A stretch of 64,000 bases of DNA from Bacillota bacterium. GTDB lineage: Bacteria; Bacillota; Sulfobacillia; Sulfobacillales; Sulfobacillaceae. This document shows, piece by piece, positions 15,611 to 22,875 of the stretch. The notes beneath the pieces were generated by a model. The model was not told the DNA's origin, did not search any database, and was given only the letters and a program-made list of their open reading frames with translations. The DNA lies in assembly GCA_021820965.1 (NCBI GenBank), contig JAKACZ010000023.1, forward strand, positions 1 through 64,000. Direction: 5' to 3'. Numbering within the stretch: the stretch's first letter is position 1; each line of letters begins with the position of its first letter. Both the position numbers and the translations under genes were made by a program.

Positions 15611-16558
15611 GTGTACATTTGTCACGCTGTCACACCGCTGGTCGGATGGGATGTCGCGAACGCGGGTCCCGCCCAGTGGTCCTTTGGAGTCCCGGAAACG
15701 CACCGTATGCCGACTATTCACGGCCTTATCACCAATCCCTCGTACCCGTTGTCTCGTGAACGGCTCACGTCGATGCATGAGCTGGTCGTGGTGTCGGCCT
15801 ACGGTGTGGGTTATGACTACATTGACATCAAAGCGGCCTCAGAATTAGGCATCCTTGTTACGCACACACCGCACGCCGTAACCGGGGCCACGGCAGAACT
15901 CGCATTGACGCTGGTGCTGGCCCTGATGCGCCACATCATCGCGCATGACTTAGCAATGCGAGATCAAGAGGGTGACGGCCCCAACCCCTTGTTTGGGCAT
16001 GCGGCCATGGCGCATGACGCCTCCAGCCAAACCGTGGGGTTGGTCGGTTACGGCCGCATTGGCCAACGTCTTCGCCAACTGTTGGAGGCGGTTGGATTCC
16101 GGGTTCTTTATACCCGCGCTCATGGCCCCCTCGAGGGACACCCCGGTTATCACACACTCTATCGCTTGCTACAGGTGGCGGACATCGTGGTGCTAGCTCT
16201 ACCTCTTACTCCGGAAACTCGCCACCTTATTGACGAAAACACGTTAAGTCGCATGAAATCAACCGCGTATATTGTGAACATTAGCCGTGGGCCGTGCATT
16301 GATGAATCAGCATTGGTCGACGCGTTGGAGACACAGCAGATTGCGGGGGCAGCTCTCGATGTCTTTGAATTCGAACCGCGAATCAGCGAGGCATTGATCC
16401 ACATGCCCCAGGTGATTCTCTCGCCTCATGTCGGAACGTTCACGGAGGAAACGCGTGTTCAGATGACCCACGATGCTGTGGCCAACATCATCGCCGGGCT
16501 CGCGGGACGTAATGAAAATGGGGTGAATGCGCAGTACTGGACACGCCGCCCGTTTTGA
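15611..16558 (+). CDS. D-isomer-specific 2-hydroxyacid dehydrogenase
   Basis: A 315-residue protein of the phosphoglycerate dehydrogenase/glyoxylate reductase group. VGLVGYGRIGQRL near residue 145 is the Rossmann loop. The catalytic triad is visible as Arg in NISRGPCIDE, Glu in FEFEPRIS and His in LSPHVGTFTEE. It interconverts a 2-keto acid and the D-2-hydroxy acid with NAD(P)H. GTG at 15611 follows GGAGGGG by about 8 nt; an earlier TTG lacks a ribosome site. As the third gene after lacI and an organic-anion transporter it may act on 2-ketogluconate, hydroxypyruvate or glyoxylate. Confidence 0.9.
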   Translation: MYICHAVTPLVGWDVANAGPAQWSFGVPETHRMPTIHGLITNPSYPLSRERLTSMHELVVVSAYGVGYDYIDIKAASELGILVTHTPHAVTGATAELALTLVLALMRHIIAHDLAMRDQEGDGPNPLFGHAAMAHDASSQTVGLVGYGRIGQRLRQLLEAVGFRVLYTRAHGPLEGHPGYHTLYRLLQVADIVVLALPLTPETRHLIDENTLSRMKSTAYIVNISRGPCIDESALVDALETQQIAGAALDVFEFEPRISEALIHMPQVILSPHVGTFTEETRVQMTHDAVANIIAGLAGRNENGVNAQYWTRRPF

Positions 16559-16631
16559 ACTGGTATCCGCGTCACAGCGTGCTCTCGGGTGGGACGCAGG
16601 GAAAGCCGATACGTCGCAGCATAAAGCGATG

Positions 16632-16850
16632 CCGTATGAACACATGAAGGGCGGTCATCCCGCAGTAGGAGGAGGAAATCGCCCACGTCAAGACCAGACG
16701 TTAACAGGATTTGGCGAACGATCTTTCCAAGTAACCGGAGACCTGCGGGCGACCGGATAGGGGGCGTTTGGCTCGCCCCTTGCGAGTAAAGCTGACGCAA
16801 GTCGGTTCCTCGCAAGAACCCCCCGGCTTTAGCCGCAGGGAGTGTCAAGT
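16632..16850 (+). mobile_element. IS200/IS605-family remnant: tnpB 3' end plus right-end/omega-RNA-like scaffold
   Basis: A stretch in frame to 16760 ends HPAVGGGNRPRQDQT and then GERSFQ with GDLRATG and a stop, resembling the variable tail of TnpB proteins. It is followed by a structured segment typical of TnpB element right ends: arms CTTGCGAG (16779-16786) and CTCGCAAG (16809-16816), the hairpin CGGCT-TT-AGCCG (16824-16835) flanked by C and G runs, and GGGAGTGTCAAG ending about 16849. In active elements this region encodes the omega RNA and its end marks the junction with target DNA. No tnpB body or tnpA is present. The end lies on the stop codon of metX. Recognition is by pattern from memory. 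Confidence 0.65.
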
Positions 16851-17948
16851 TTCTGTGTCTCGAAGGAACGCCGCCACCAGTTCACCGGACTTGGCTTGTT
16901 CCACCAAGAAGGTATCGTGCCCCCACGGCCCCGGAATCCAATCCAACCGCGCAGGCACGCCCTCGGAGACCAGAATATTATGGTGGGCCTCCAACTCTTC
17001 AGGCAAGTATAGCAAATCGCTTTCCATGCCGACCATCCAAACCAAGGTATCCTTGAGCGACCGCATCTGCTGCGGTGTGAGGCCGAATTCATCCATAGCA
17101 CGGGTCAGTGTGATATAGGTGTTGGCATCGTACCGGTTTACCAGTTTTTGCCCCTGGTACCCCAGGTATGACGTCACTTCAAAGTCGTCGAAGTGCGGAG
17201 GCTGCCGCTTGCGGCCGAATTTCTTCGCCATCGATTGCGGGTGCTGGTACGAAATCATGTCGACCATGCGAGCCGTAGCCAGACCCTTTTCCGGATACGG
17301 ACCGCCATAATAGTCTCCACTTTGAAAATGAGGATCGTTCATGATGGCCGCACGGCCCACGGTGTGATAGGCAATCGCCCAGGGTTCGTGGCGAATTGGC
17401 GCGCCGATGGTCATGATGGCTCTGACGTGTTCGGGATAGAGCGACGCATAAGCATAGGCCAGCATCCCGCCCATTGACCCGCCGATAATGCGCACCGGGT
17501 CGGAACTCCAGCGCGACATCAACATATGTGCAGCATGCGCCATATCAAAAAGACTCAGTGCAGGGAAGCGGCTGCCCCAGGGCCTCCCCTCGGAATCCAG
17601 CGACCATGCGCCGGTGGAACCCATAGCACCACCCAACACATTGAAGCAGAGAACGTGATAAATATTGGTATCCAGGCCAATCCCGGGCCCCAACACACCT
17701 TGCCACCATCCAGGCAGCCCCTCTCCAGGGTGAGACGCCGCGTGGCTGTCGCCGGTCAACGCGTGAAAAATTACCACCGGGCTCCCCGACTTGGGCCCCC
17801 ACTCTTCATAGGCCAGCTGCCAATCGGGAATAACCGCGCCGCCCTCAGTCACCAAGGGCTGCGTCCCGTGAAAAAATTGAATGCCTTCCCAGGGGTACCC
17901 CTGACGCGACTGCCACGGCCAGGGCTCTTGGGTCACTGATGGCTGCAT
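16845..17948 (-). CDS. metX: Homoserine O-acetyltransferase family protein
   Basis: A 367-residue alpha/beta-hydrolase with MetX blocks: VVIFHALTGDSHA near residue 65, the nucleophile elbow GGSMGGM, the catalytic Asp region GMESDLLYLPEEL and the catalytic His in GPWGHDTFL. It acylates L-homoserine, the entry to methionine synthesis; acetyl versus succinyl donor cannot be told safely by eye. ATG at 17948 has GGAGGTGGACA upstream; a longer start adds 15 residues without a ribosome site. It lies 51 nt after the HEAT-repeat gene in the same direction. The 3' end coincides with an IS605-type right end. Confidence 0.9.
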   Translation of the reverse strand: MQPSVTQEPWPWQSRQGYPWEGIQFFHGTQPLVTEGGAVIPDWQLAYEEWGPKSGSPVVIFHALTGDSHAASHPGEGLPGWWQGVLGPGIGLDTNIYHVLCFNVLGGAMGSTGAWSLDSEGRPWGSRFPALSLFDMAHAAHMLMSRWSSDPVRIIGGSMGGMLAYAYASLYPEHVRAIMTIGAPIRHEPWAIAYHTVGRAAIMNDPHFQSGDYYGGPYPEKGLATARMVDMISYQHPQSMAKKFGRKRQPPHFDDFEVTSYLGYQGQKLVNRYDANTYITLTRAMDEFGLTPQQMRSLKDTLVWMVGMESDLLYLPEELEAHHNILVSEGVPARLDWIPGPWGHDTFLVEQAKSGELVAAFLRDTET

Positions 17949-17999
17949 TGTCCACCTCCGCTTATTGCGACCTATTATACCAACCACCTGCACCGGGCA

Positions 18000-18740
18000 T
18001 CACAAGTTCTTGGGCGCTGCCGATTTTAGCACTCGCGCGGCCACGCGCCGCACCTGCGGATGCTGGTCGCCTGTTAACGAAGCCAAGATGTCTTGTGCGG
18101 TTTCAATCCACGGCGCCGCCTTCTTAGCAGTAAATGCCGCTGCCGCGTTCCAGCGCGCGGCCCACTGCTGGCTTCGGGCCCATCGAGCCAGATGGCTCAG
18201 GGTGGGCTCGGGATAGAGCGGAAGCAGCCCATCGCCAATGGCAAACGGCCCTAAATTTTTTCGCAGGTAGTCGTTTTCGAATCTGACCAGCCGGTCGGCG
18301 ATTTTAAGCAGCGCGTCGGGCGATACCTGGTTCGAATGGGCCAGACTTTTTATCGCCACGGCTAGCGCGCGCTTCACCTCATCCGGCGCATGGTCCGCCC
18401 AATCGCAGAATAGCGCCCAGGATCCCTCCGCGTCGGCGAGATATCGATCAACCAGTGGCCCCGCCGCCCACTCCCGCACTTCCCAGTGGGGATCCTGCGC
18501 CAAGCGAAATACAACCGCGTCCAGCTCCTGGCTATCATGCCATAGCGGTCCAATGAGGGAAGCCGCCACTTCTCGCGCACCGGGCACCGGCGACTCGGCT
18601 AAAATCGGTATCCAATGCCGGGCGTCAGGTCGAAGCGCCCGGACCAGCGCCTGCTTTTTGGCAGCCGACAAACCCGGCTTGCCGTGATGCATTTCCGACT
18701 CCAGATGCGCCTCTAATTGCGCTATGGTCCAATCTGCCAT
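18000..18740 (-). CDS. HEAT-repeat protein
   Basis: A 246-residue all-helical protein with repeated two-helix units (for example PVPGAREVAASLIGPL, DPHWEVREWAAGPLVD and DQHPQVRRVAARVLKS), the pattern of HEAT or AlkD-like repeats. It may be a scaffold or a DNA alkylation-repair relative, but I see no clear AlkD active-site residues. ATG at 18740 follows CGGAGGTGTGC. It is upstream of metX and could share its transcript, though no functional link is evident. Confidence 0.75.
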   Translation of the reverse strand: MADWTIAQLEAHLESEMHHGKPGLSAAKKQALVRALRPDARHWIPILAESPVPGAREVAASLIGPLWHDSQELDAVVFRLAQDPHWEVREWAAGPLVDRYLADAEGSWALFCDWADHAPDEVKRALAVAIKSLAHSNQVSPDALLKIADRLVRFENDYLRKNLGPFAIGDGLLPLYPEPTLSHLARWARSQQWAARWNAAAAFTAKKAAPWIETAQDILASLTGDQHPQVRRVAARVLKSAAPKNL

Positions 18741-18764
18741 GCACACCTCCGGAGAGTTTCCCCT

Positions 18765-18793
18765 ATCGTACCTGGCTTGCTGACAAAGGACAA
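18765..18793 (-). promoter_or_regulatory. Candidate promoter of the HEAT-metX operon
   Basis: Reading the minus strand, TTGTCC (18793-18788) and TACGAT (18770-18765) are separated by 17 bp and lie about 25 bp before the HEAT gene. Both hexamers match consensus at four of six positions, so this is only a reasonable guess. Confidence 0.35.
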
Positions 18794-19289
18794 TGACGAC
18801 GTCTACATTGTCGATCCGGGTTGGGACAGGTATGATGGCGATATGGCATGAATAGTGCTGCATGGGCTTATGGCATGACCCGGCGCCACTTAACGATTTT
18901 GAGACCACCGGCAGCCTTTACGCGGGCGCTGCTAGCGAAGCGACGGACAGATTGTCGTCGCCGGTTCCCGGAATCGGAGCTCCTTTTGAAGTAGATACCG
19001 GTTTTGGGGCGCAATGGAAGATTAAGACGATCCAGATAAACGATTGTTCAAGCTGTCGCGGAAAACGGTGCTGGTGACCGACCGCCGGGCCGGCATGAGG
19101 GCGATGACCGCTGGTCATCTGCCCTGGTCGGCATGATCAAGCCTTGCACGGGCGCGGCCGTACGTTGAACGGACACGGGAGCGCGTTGCCCCGGTCGCTG
19201 CAAAGGCTGGCCGATGCGTCACACCAGCGAATGCCGGTTTTACGCCGTTTGCGATTGCGCAGGCATTGAGTACCGAGGAGGCATAAGGT
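18794..19289. other. About 500-bp gap without a recognisable gene
   Basis: No reading frame here has a ribosome site or family resemblance. The right part leads into the phosphoesterase gene; GAGGAGG at 19275-19281 is its ribosome site. Confidence 0.5.
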
Positions 19290-20354
19290 TTGGTGAGGTG
19301 TTTTCGGCGATTAGCCACGATTCTGGGCGTTGTGGTATTGGCACTGATTGCGCTGTACGGATACTTGGTCGTTCGTCCCGCTGAGTCCGTACCCAAGACG
19401 CTGACGGCAGTGCCCCCTCTTAACCACGTGTTCGTGATTATGATGGAAAATCACTCGCTAGACGCACTCTCCAGTCGTAACGCGCCCTATATCCATCAGC
19501 TTATTCGAACATCCGGCTATGATTTTAGCTATTACGGCGTCACCCATGTGAGCCTGCCCAATTACGTGGCTCTCTTGTCGGGAAGCACCCACGGCACGTT
19601 TAGCGACAATCCCGATCAGACTTTTTCCGGACCCACCCTGGTGAGCCAACTAGACGCCCACCACATCAGCTGGCAGGGCGTGATGCAAAGCCTGCCCCAC
19701 GTCGGATACACCGGCAACTGGTACCCGGAAAAGCCGGGAACCAACCCGGTGCTCATGCCAAAAAACGCGCTCTACGCGAAAAAGCACGATCCTTTCATGC
19801 TGTTTCCGGCCATTGCCCAACATGACGTGCAGCACATCGTTCCGCTGGCCACCCTCACCTCGGAGCTGAAAAGCGGCCAGGTTCCCCGGTTTGTCTGGAT
19901 CACCCCGAACCTTTGCTCGGACATGCACGGCCAGCCTGCTGGTTCTGCCGATTGCCCCTCCGGCGACCCGCAAAAGTTGGTACGCCTGGGCAATCGGTTT
20001 CTAGCCTCGTTGATTCCGGAAATAAAGCGCTCTCCGGCCTTTACCGGTCATTCGGTCATTTTCGTCACCTGGGACGAAGCCCAGATGCCGGCGCACGCCT
20101 GGAGTCTCGCGCAGTGGAAGCAATGGCTTGAAGCGGGTCCGGCGGCACCGCGTGAATTCGGTATACCCGTCGGCGGCGGCTCGGTGCCGCTCATCACGAT
20201 TATCCCGGGAACCAAAGAGCCGCCCCATATCGCACTGTGGGCCGATCACTACAACCTCCTAAAGACCATCGAGTCTGGATTTGGTCTCTCGTATATCGGG
20301 CACGCGAAATCCCGGAGCGTGGTGCCATTGGGTAGTTTAGTCAAACCACGGTAA
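19290..20354 (+). CDS. Secreted phosphoesterase family protein (acid phosphatase/phospholipase C-like)
   Basis: About 354 residues. An N-terminal membrane anchor or signal (ILGVVVLALIALYGYLVV, residues 11-28) is followed by the phosphoesterase-family core: HVFVIMMENHSLD near residue 45, HVSLPNYVALLSG near 85 and VIFVTWDEAQ near 255. Members (AcpA, PlcC type) hydrolyse phosphomonoesters or phospholipids outside the cell with a metal-bound nucleophile. The start is TTG 19290 or GTG 19293, 8-11 nt after GGAGG. The C-terminal region WADHYNLLKTIE is typical. Likely extracellular phosphate scavenging. Confidence 0.85.
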   Translation: MVRCFRRLATILGVVVLALIALYGYLVVRPAESVPKTLTAVPPLNHVFVIMMENHSLDALSSRNAPYIHQLIRTSGYDFSYYGVTHVSLPNYVALLSGSTHGTFSDNPDQTFSGPTLVSQLDAHHISWQGVMQSLPHVGYTGNWYPEKPGTNPVLMPKNALYAKKHDPFMLFPAIAQHDVQHIVPLATLTSELKSGQVPRFVWITPNLCSDMHGQPAGSADCPSGDPQKLVRLGNRFLASLIPEIKRSPAFTGHSVIFVTWDEAQMPAHAWSLAQWKQWLEAGPAAPREFGIPVGGGSVPLITIIPGTKEPPHIALWADHYNLLKTIESGFGLSYIGHAKSRSVVPLGSLVKPR

Positions 20355-20419
20355 ATGCCACCAGGGACTCGAAGCCAACCTCGCCACACGCTATCATGAA
20401 GGTGAGCGAGGGATCGACC

Positions 20420-20635
20420 ATGTCATATCAGTCGTCGTTAGACCGCCTTAACGGGCAAAACGGGATCATCGTGGATACCGTTCCCCCGGAACGCCGGGGC
20501 ATTGGCGTTGTCAAGGTGGCGGGGCAGCTTTGGTCGTGCGAAACCGACTGGCTGGAAGAGCTCGCACCCGGCACGGCCGTTTTGGTCATGGGCCGCACCA
20601 ATCTCATCCTCGCGGTGCTTCCGGAAAGGATCTGA
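20420..20635 (+). CDS. Short NfeD-like OB-fold protein
   Basis: A 71-residue protein equivalent to the C-terminal OB-fold domain of NfeD (GIIVDTVPPERRGIGVVKVAGQLW, then APGTAVLVMGRTNLILAVLP). The protease and membrane parts of full NfeD are missing, as in the short NfeD class. It overlaps the following slipin start (TGATG), the classical NfeD-slipin arrangement. ATG at 20420 is preceded by GAGGGATC. NfeD OB domains bind the stomatin/slipin partner at the membrane. Confidence 0.8.
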   Translation: MSYQSSLDRLNGQNGIIVDTVPPERRGIGVVKVAGQLWSCETDWLEELAPGTAVLVMGRTNLILAVLPERI

Positions 20636-21603
20636 TGATAATGGGGGCAATCGTTGAGATTGCCATTGCCGTCGTGATCGTGGCCGCGTTAACGCGCGGG
20701 CTGTTTCGCGTGGTTCCCCAAGGATCGCTGGGTCTGGTGCAACGCCTAGGGCGCTTTCAGCGCGAAGCCGGGCCCGGCCTGATTATAAAAACGCCGATCG
20801 TCGATACGATTCAACTCATCAGCACCAAGTCCGTGACTATCAATCTCTCCCCTGAACCTGTCATTACCGCCGACAATGTCTCACCCGTCATCGATGCCTA
20901 TTTCATCTATCAAGTTGTCGACGCCAAATTGTTCGCCTATGAAATTGCCAACCCAGAAGTCGCCATCAAAAACATTGTATCCTCCACTCTCCGCTCAGAG
21001 GTCGGCCAGCGAAAGTTGGCGGACGTCATGACCCATCGAGAGCAAATCAACGCCAAGCTGAGGCAGGAGCTTGACGAGGCAACTGGCGGATGGGGCATTC
21101 GCATTGTTCAGGCCTCCATCCGCCAAGTCGATCTGCCCAAGGAAATGCAACAGGCGATGGAAGCTCAAAAGAAGGCGGACGCCAACAAACTGGCAGCGAT
21201 AGAGCAGGCCCAAGGAGCCAAGGAAGCCGCCATCCTGGAATCGGAAGGAGCCCGCCAGGCCGCCATTGCCAAGGCGGAGGGAGAAAAACAGTCGATGCTG
21301 TTGAAAGCGGAGGCCACCCGGCAAACCCGAGTCATGGAGGCAGAAGGTGAGGCACAGGCAATCCAACGGCTGGCTGAAGCCCAGGCTCAAGCCGTAAAGC
21401 TTGTCAATGAAGCAGTGCTGAACCTGGCCCAAGCGGCCGGCGAAGGTTGGAGCGAGGACCGCATCCGCACGGTGCTACAGTTAAAACAGATGGAGACGCT
21501 GGCGGCGATTGGGCAGTCGCCCTCAACCAAAATCGTTCTGCCCGCCGAGCTTCAGAATCTGGCCGGCATTATCACCACCATTCAGGGGCTCAAAGATTCA
21601 TAG
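20635..21603 (+). CDS. Slipin/stomatin-family SPFH protein
   Basis: A 322-residue protein with one N-terminal membrane helix (IVEIAIAVVIVAALT), an SPFH/Band 7 domain at about residues 20-190 (VPQGSLGLVQRLGRF, DNVSPVIDAYFIYQV, LRSEVGQRKLADVM) and a long Ala/Glu-rich coiled coil at about 190-280 of repeated AEGEKQ and EAEGEAQ units. Such proteins form ring-like assemblies on membranes and partner with NfeD; the gene overlaps the short nfeD by one base. ATG at 20635 is chosen from the coupling and GGAAAGGATC upstream. A strong terminator follows. Confidence 0.93.
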   Translation: MIMGAIVEIAIAVVIVAALTRGLFRVVPQGSLGLVQRLGRFQREAGPGLIIKTPIVDTIQLISTKSVTINLSPEPVITADNVSPVIDAYFIYQVVDAKLFAYEIANPEVAIKNIVSSTLRSEVGQRKLADVMTHREQINAKLRQELDEATGGWGIRIVQASIRQVDLPKEMQQAMEAQKKADANKLAAIEQAQGAKEAAILESEGARQAAIAKAEGEKQSMLLKAEATRQTRVMEAEGEAQAIQRLAEAQAQAVKLVNEAVLNLAQAAGEGWSEDRIRTVLQLKQMETLAAIGQSPSTKIVLPAELQNLAGIITTIQGLKDS

Positions 21604-21609
21604 ACCAAC

Positions 21610-21641
21610 GAAATCCCGGGAGGTTGGGTTCCCGGGATTTC
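21610..21641 (+). terminator. Rho-independent terminator after slipin
   Basis: Perfect 12-bp inverted repeat GAAATCCCGGGA (21610-21621) and TCCCGGGATTTC (21630-21641) with an 8-nt loop, followed by a T-rich stretch (TTATATGTTT). It lies between convergent slipin and superoxide dismutase genes and may serve both. Confidence 0.85.
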
Positions 21642-21662
21642 TTATATGTTTATGCACGTGCC

Positions 21663-22262
21663 TTAGATGTGGTACTTTGCCAGACGCTCGTTCACATCGT
21701 TCCAGTCGAGGTTCTTCATGAAGGCGTCGATGTACGGGGCGCGCTTGACACCGTAGTCGATGCCGTAGGCGTGTTCATACACATCCAAAATCAAGAGCGG
21801 GTAGGCGCCCCACGGCACACCGACATTGTGTGCGTCCTGACCGTAAATGTGAAGCTTTTCGTCATCCAGGTCGTACGCCAAAACCACCCAGCCGCGCACA
21901 GCCAATCCGGTTGACTTAAACTCGGTCTCGAACCTTTGGTAGGAGCCAAAGTCACGGTCGATTAGTTCGCGGATGCGTCCCGTGGCTTCTCCGCCCCGGC
22001 CTCCGAGGTTGTCGAAGTACCATTCGTGGAGCTTGCTTCCGTTGAGGCAAAAGACCTCCTCCGTCTTCAAGCCGCGTAGGTCGCTATACGACTGGTTGGC
22101 AGCCGAGTAGTCCACCGTCTCCAACTTGCTGCGGATCTCGTTCAGCTTGGTGACATACCCCTTGTACAAAATCCCATAATGCTGGTCAATTTCTTCCTTG
22201 CTAATCCCGTCCATGGTGAGACAGGAATTCTTGAGTTCCCTGAAGTCACGCTTGTCGGCCAT
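21663..22262 (-). CDS. Superoxide dismutase (Fe/Mn family)
   Basis: A 199-residue Fe/Mn SOD. All four metal ligands are visible: His in EIDQHYG (N-terminal helix), His in SKLHEWYF, and Asp and His in LDVYEHAYGIDYG. The sequence is a divergent member: the HHxxYV part of the first helix reads YKGYVTKL and the usual glycine-rich stretch reads LGGRGGEATG. It detoxifies superoxide in the cytoplasm. A GGGGGAGGG ribosome site lies about 10 nt before the ATG. Metal preference cannot be decided from the sequence. Confidence 0.93.
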   Translation of the reverse strand: MADKRDFRELKNSCLTMDGISKEEIDQHYGILYKGYVTKLNEIRSKLETVDYSAANQSYSDLRGLKTEEVFCLNGSKLHEWYFDNLGGRGGEATGRIRELIDRDFGSYQRFETEFKSTGLAVRGWVVLAYDLDDEKLHIYGQDAHNVGVPWGAYPLLILDVYEHAYGIDYGVKRAPYIDAFMKNLDWNDVNERLAKYHI

Positions 22263-22285
22263 GTTCTAACCCTCCCCCGGAATTT

Positions 22286-22311
22286 GTGGGACTGTCCCAC
22301 GGACTAGTATA
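22286..22311 (-). promoter_or_regulatory. SOD promoter -10 with adjacent 15-bp palindrome
   Basis: On the minus strand TATACT (22311-22306) is a good -10 box; no clear -35 is visible. Five bases downstream, over the likely transcription start, GTGGGAC-T-GTCCCAC (22286-22300) is a perfect palindrome with 7-bp arms. This position is typical of a repressor operator. The protein that binds it is unknown. Confidence 0.55.
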
Positions 22312-22875
22312 GCGAACCCGACCTGGGAAGAAAAGGCATGCAATATCGTGTGCCGGCATGAGCGACAAGGCTTATGCACACCGGCCGATACCGATGAAAT
22401 TAGTCGGAGCGACGGCATGAACCATGCCTGCTCCACCCTTCACCCGAGTCCCCAGGAACTGGCGGATGCCAGGCACAGACTTGAGAATCATGTGCATTCG
22501 GTGCGTGATACCGCGTGGCGGGAAGGCCCTTCGAAAATTCGCACCGGGGCGACCCCACGCGTGATAGCGAGTCTGTGGAACGCCGTCTTGGGGTCCTGGC
22601 CTGAAACGCCTGCGGCGCATTGCGGACGAGTCGCTGATGGCCGCGTTACTCCCAAGCCCGGTTCATGAGAACGTTTTGCCAAGTGTGACAAATTGACGAA
22701 AACAACTTTGCTGAAGACGTCCGTAGACGCCGAATGCCGTTCGGAACGACGTGCAAATCATTCCCTCTTCCCCATAACAATTCATCACTTTCATTCCAGA
22801 TACCGACATTATTACAGAATCCGACAATTTCTCCCCCGTGTCTTTACCGATTGCAATAGACTTGGTAAACTTTAA
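22312..22875. other. About 560-bp gap upstream of the helicase module
   Basis: No supportable gene. The segment from about 22690 is A+T-richer than its surroundings. The following large reading frame opens directly after a TAA at 22873-22875 and lacks a ribosome site, so the left edge of the module may have been truncated here. Confidence 0.5.
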
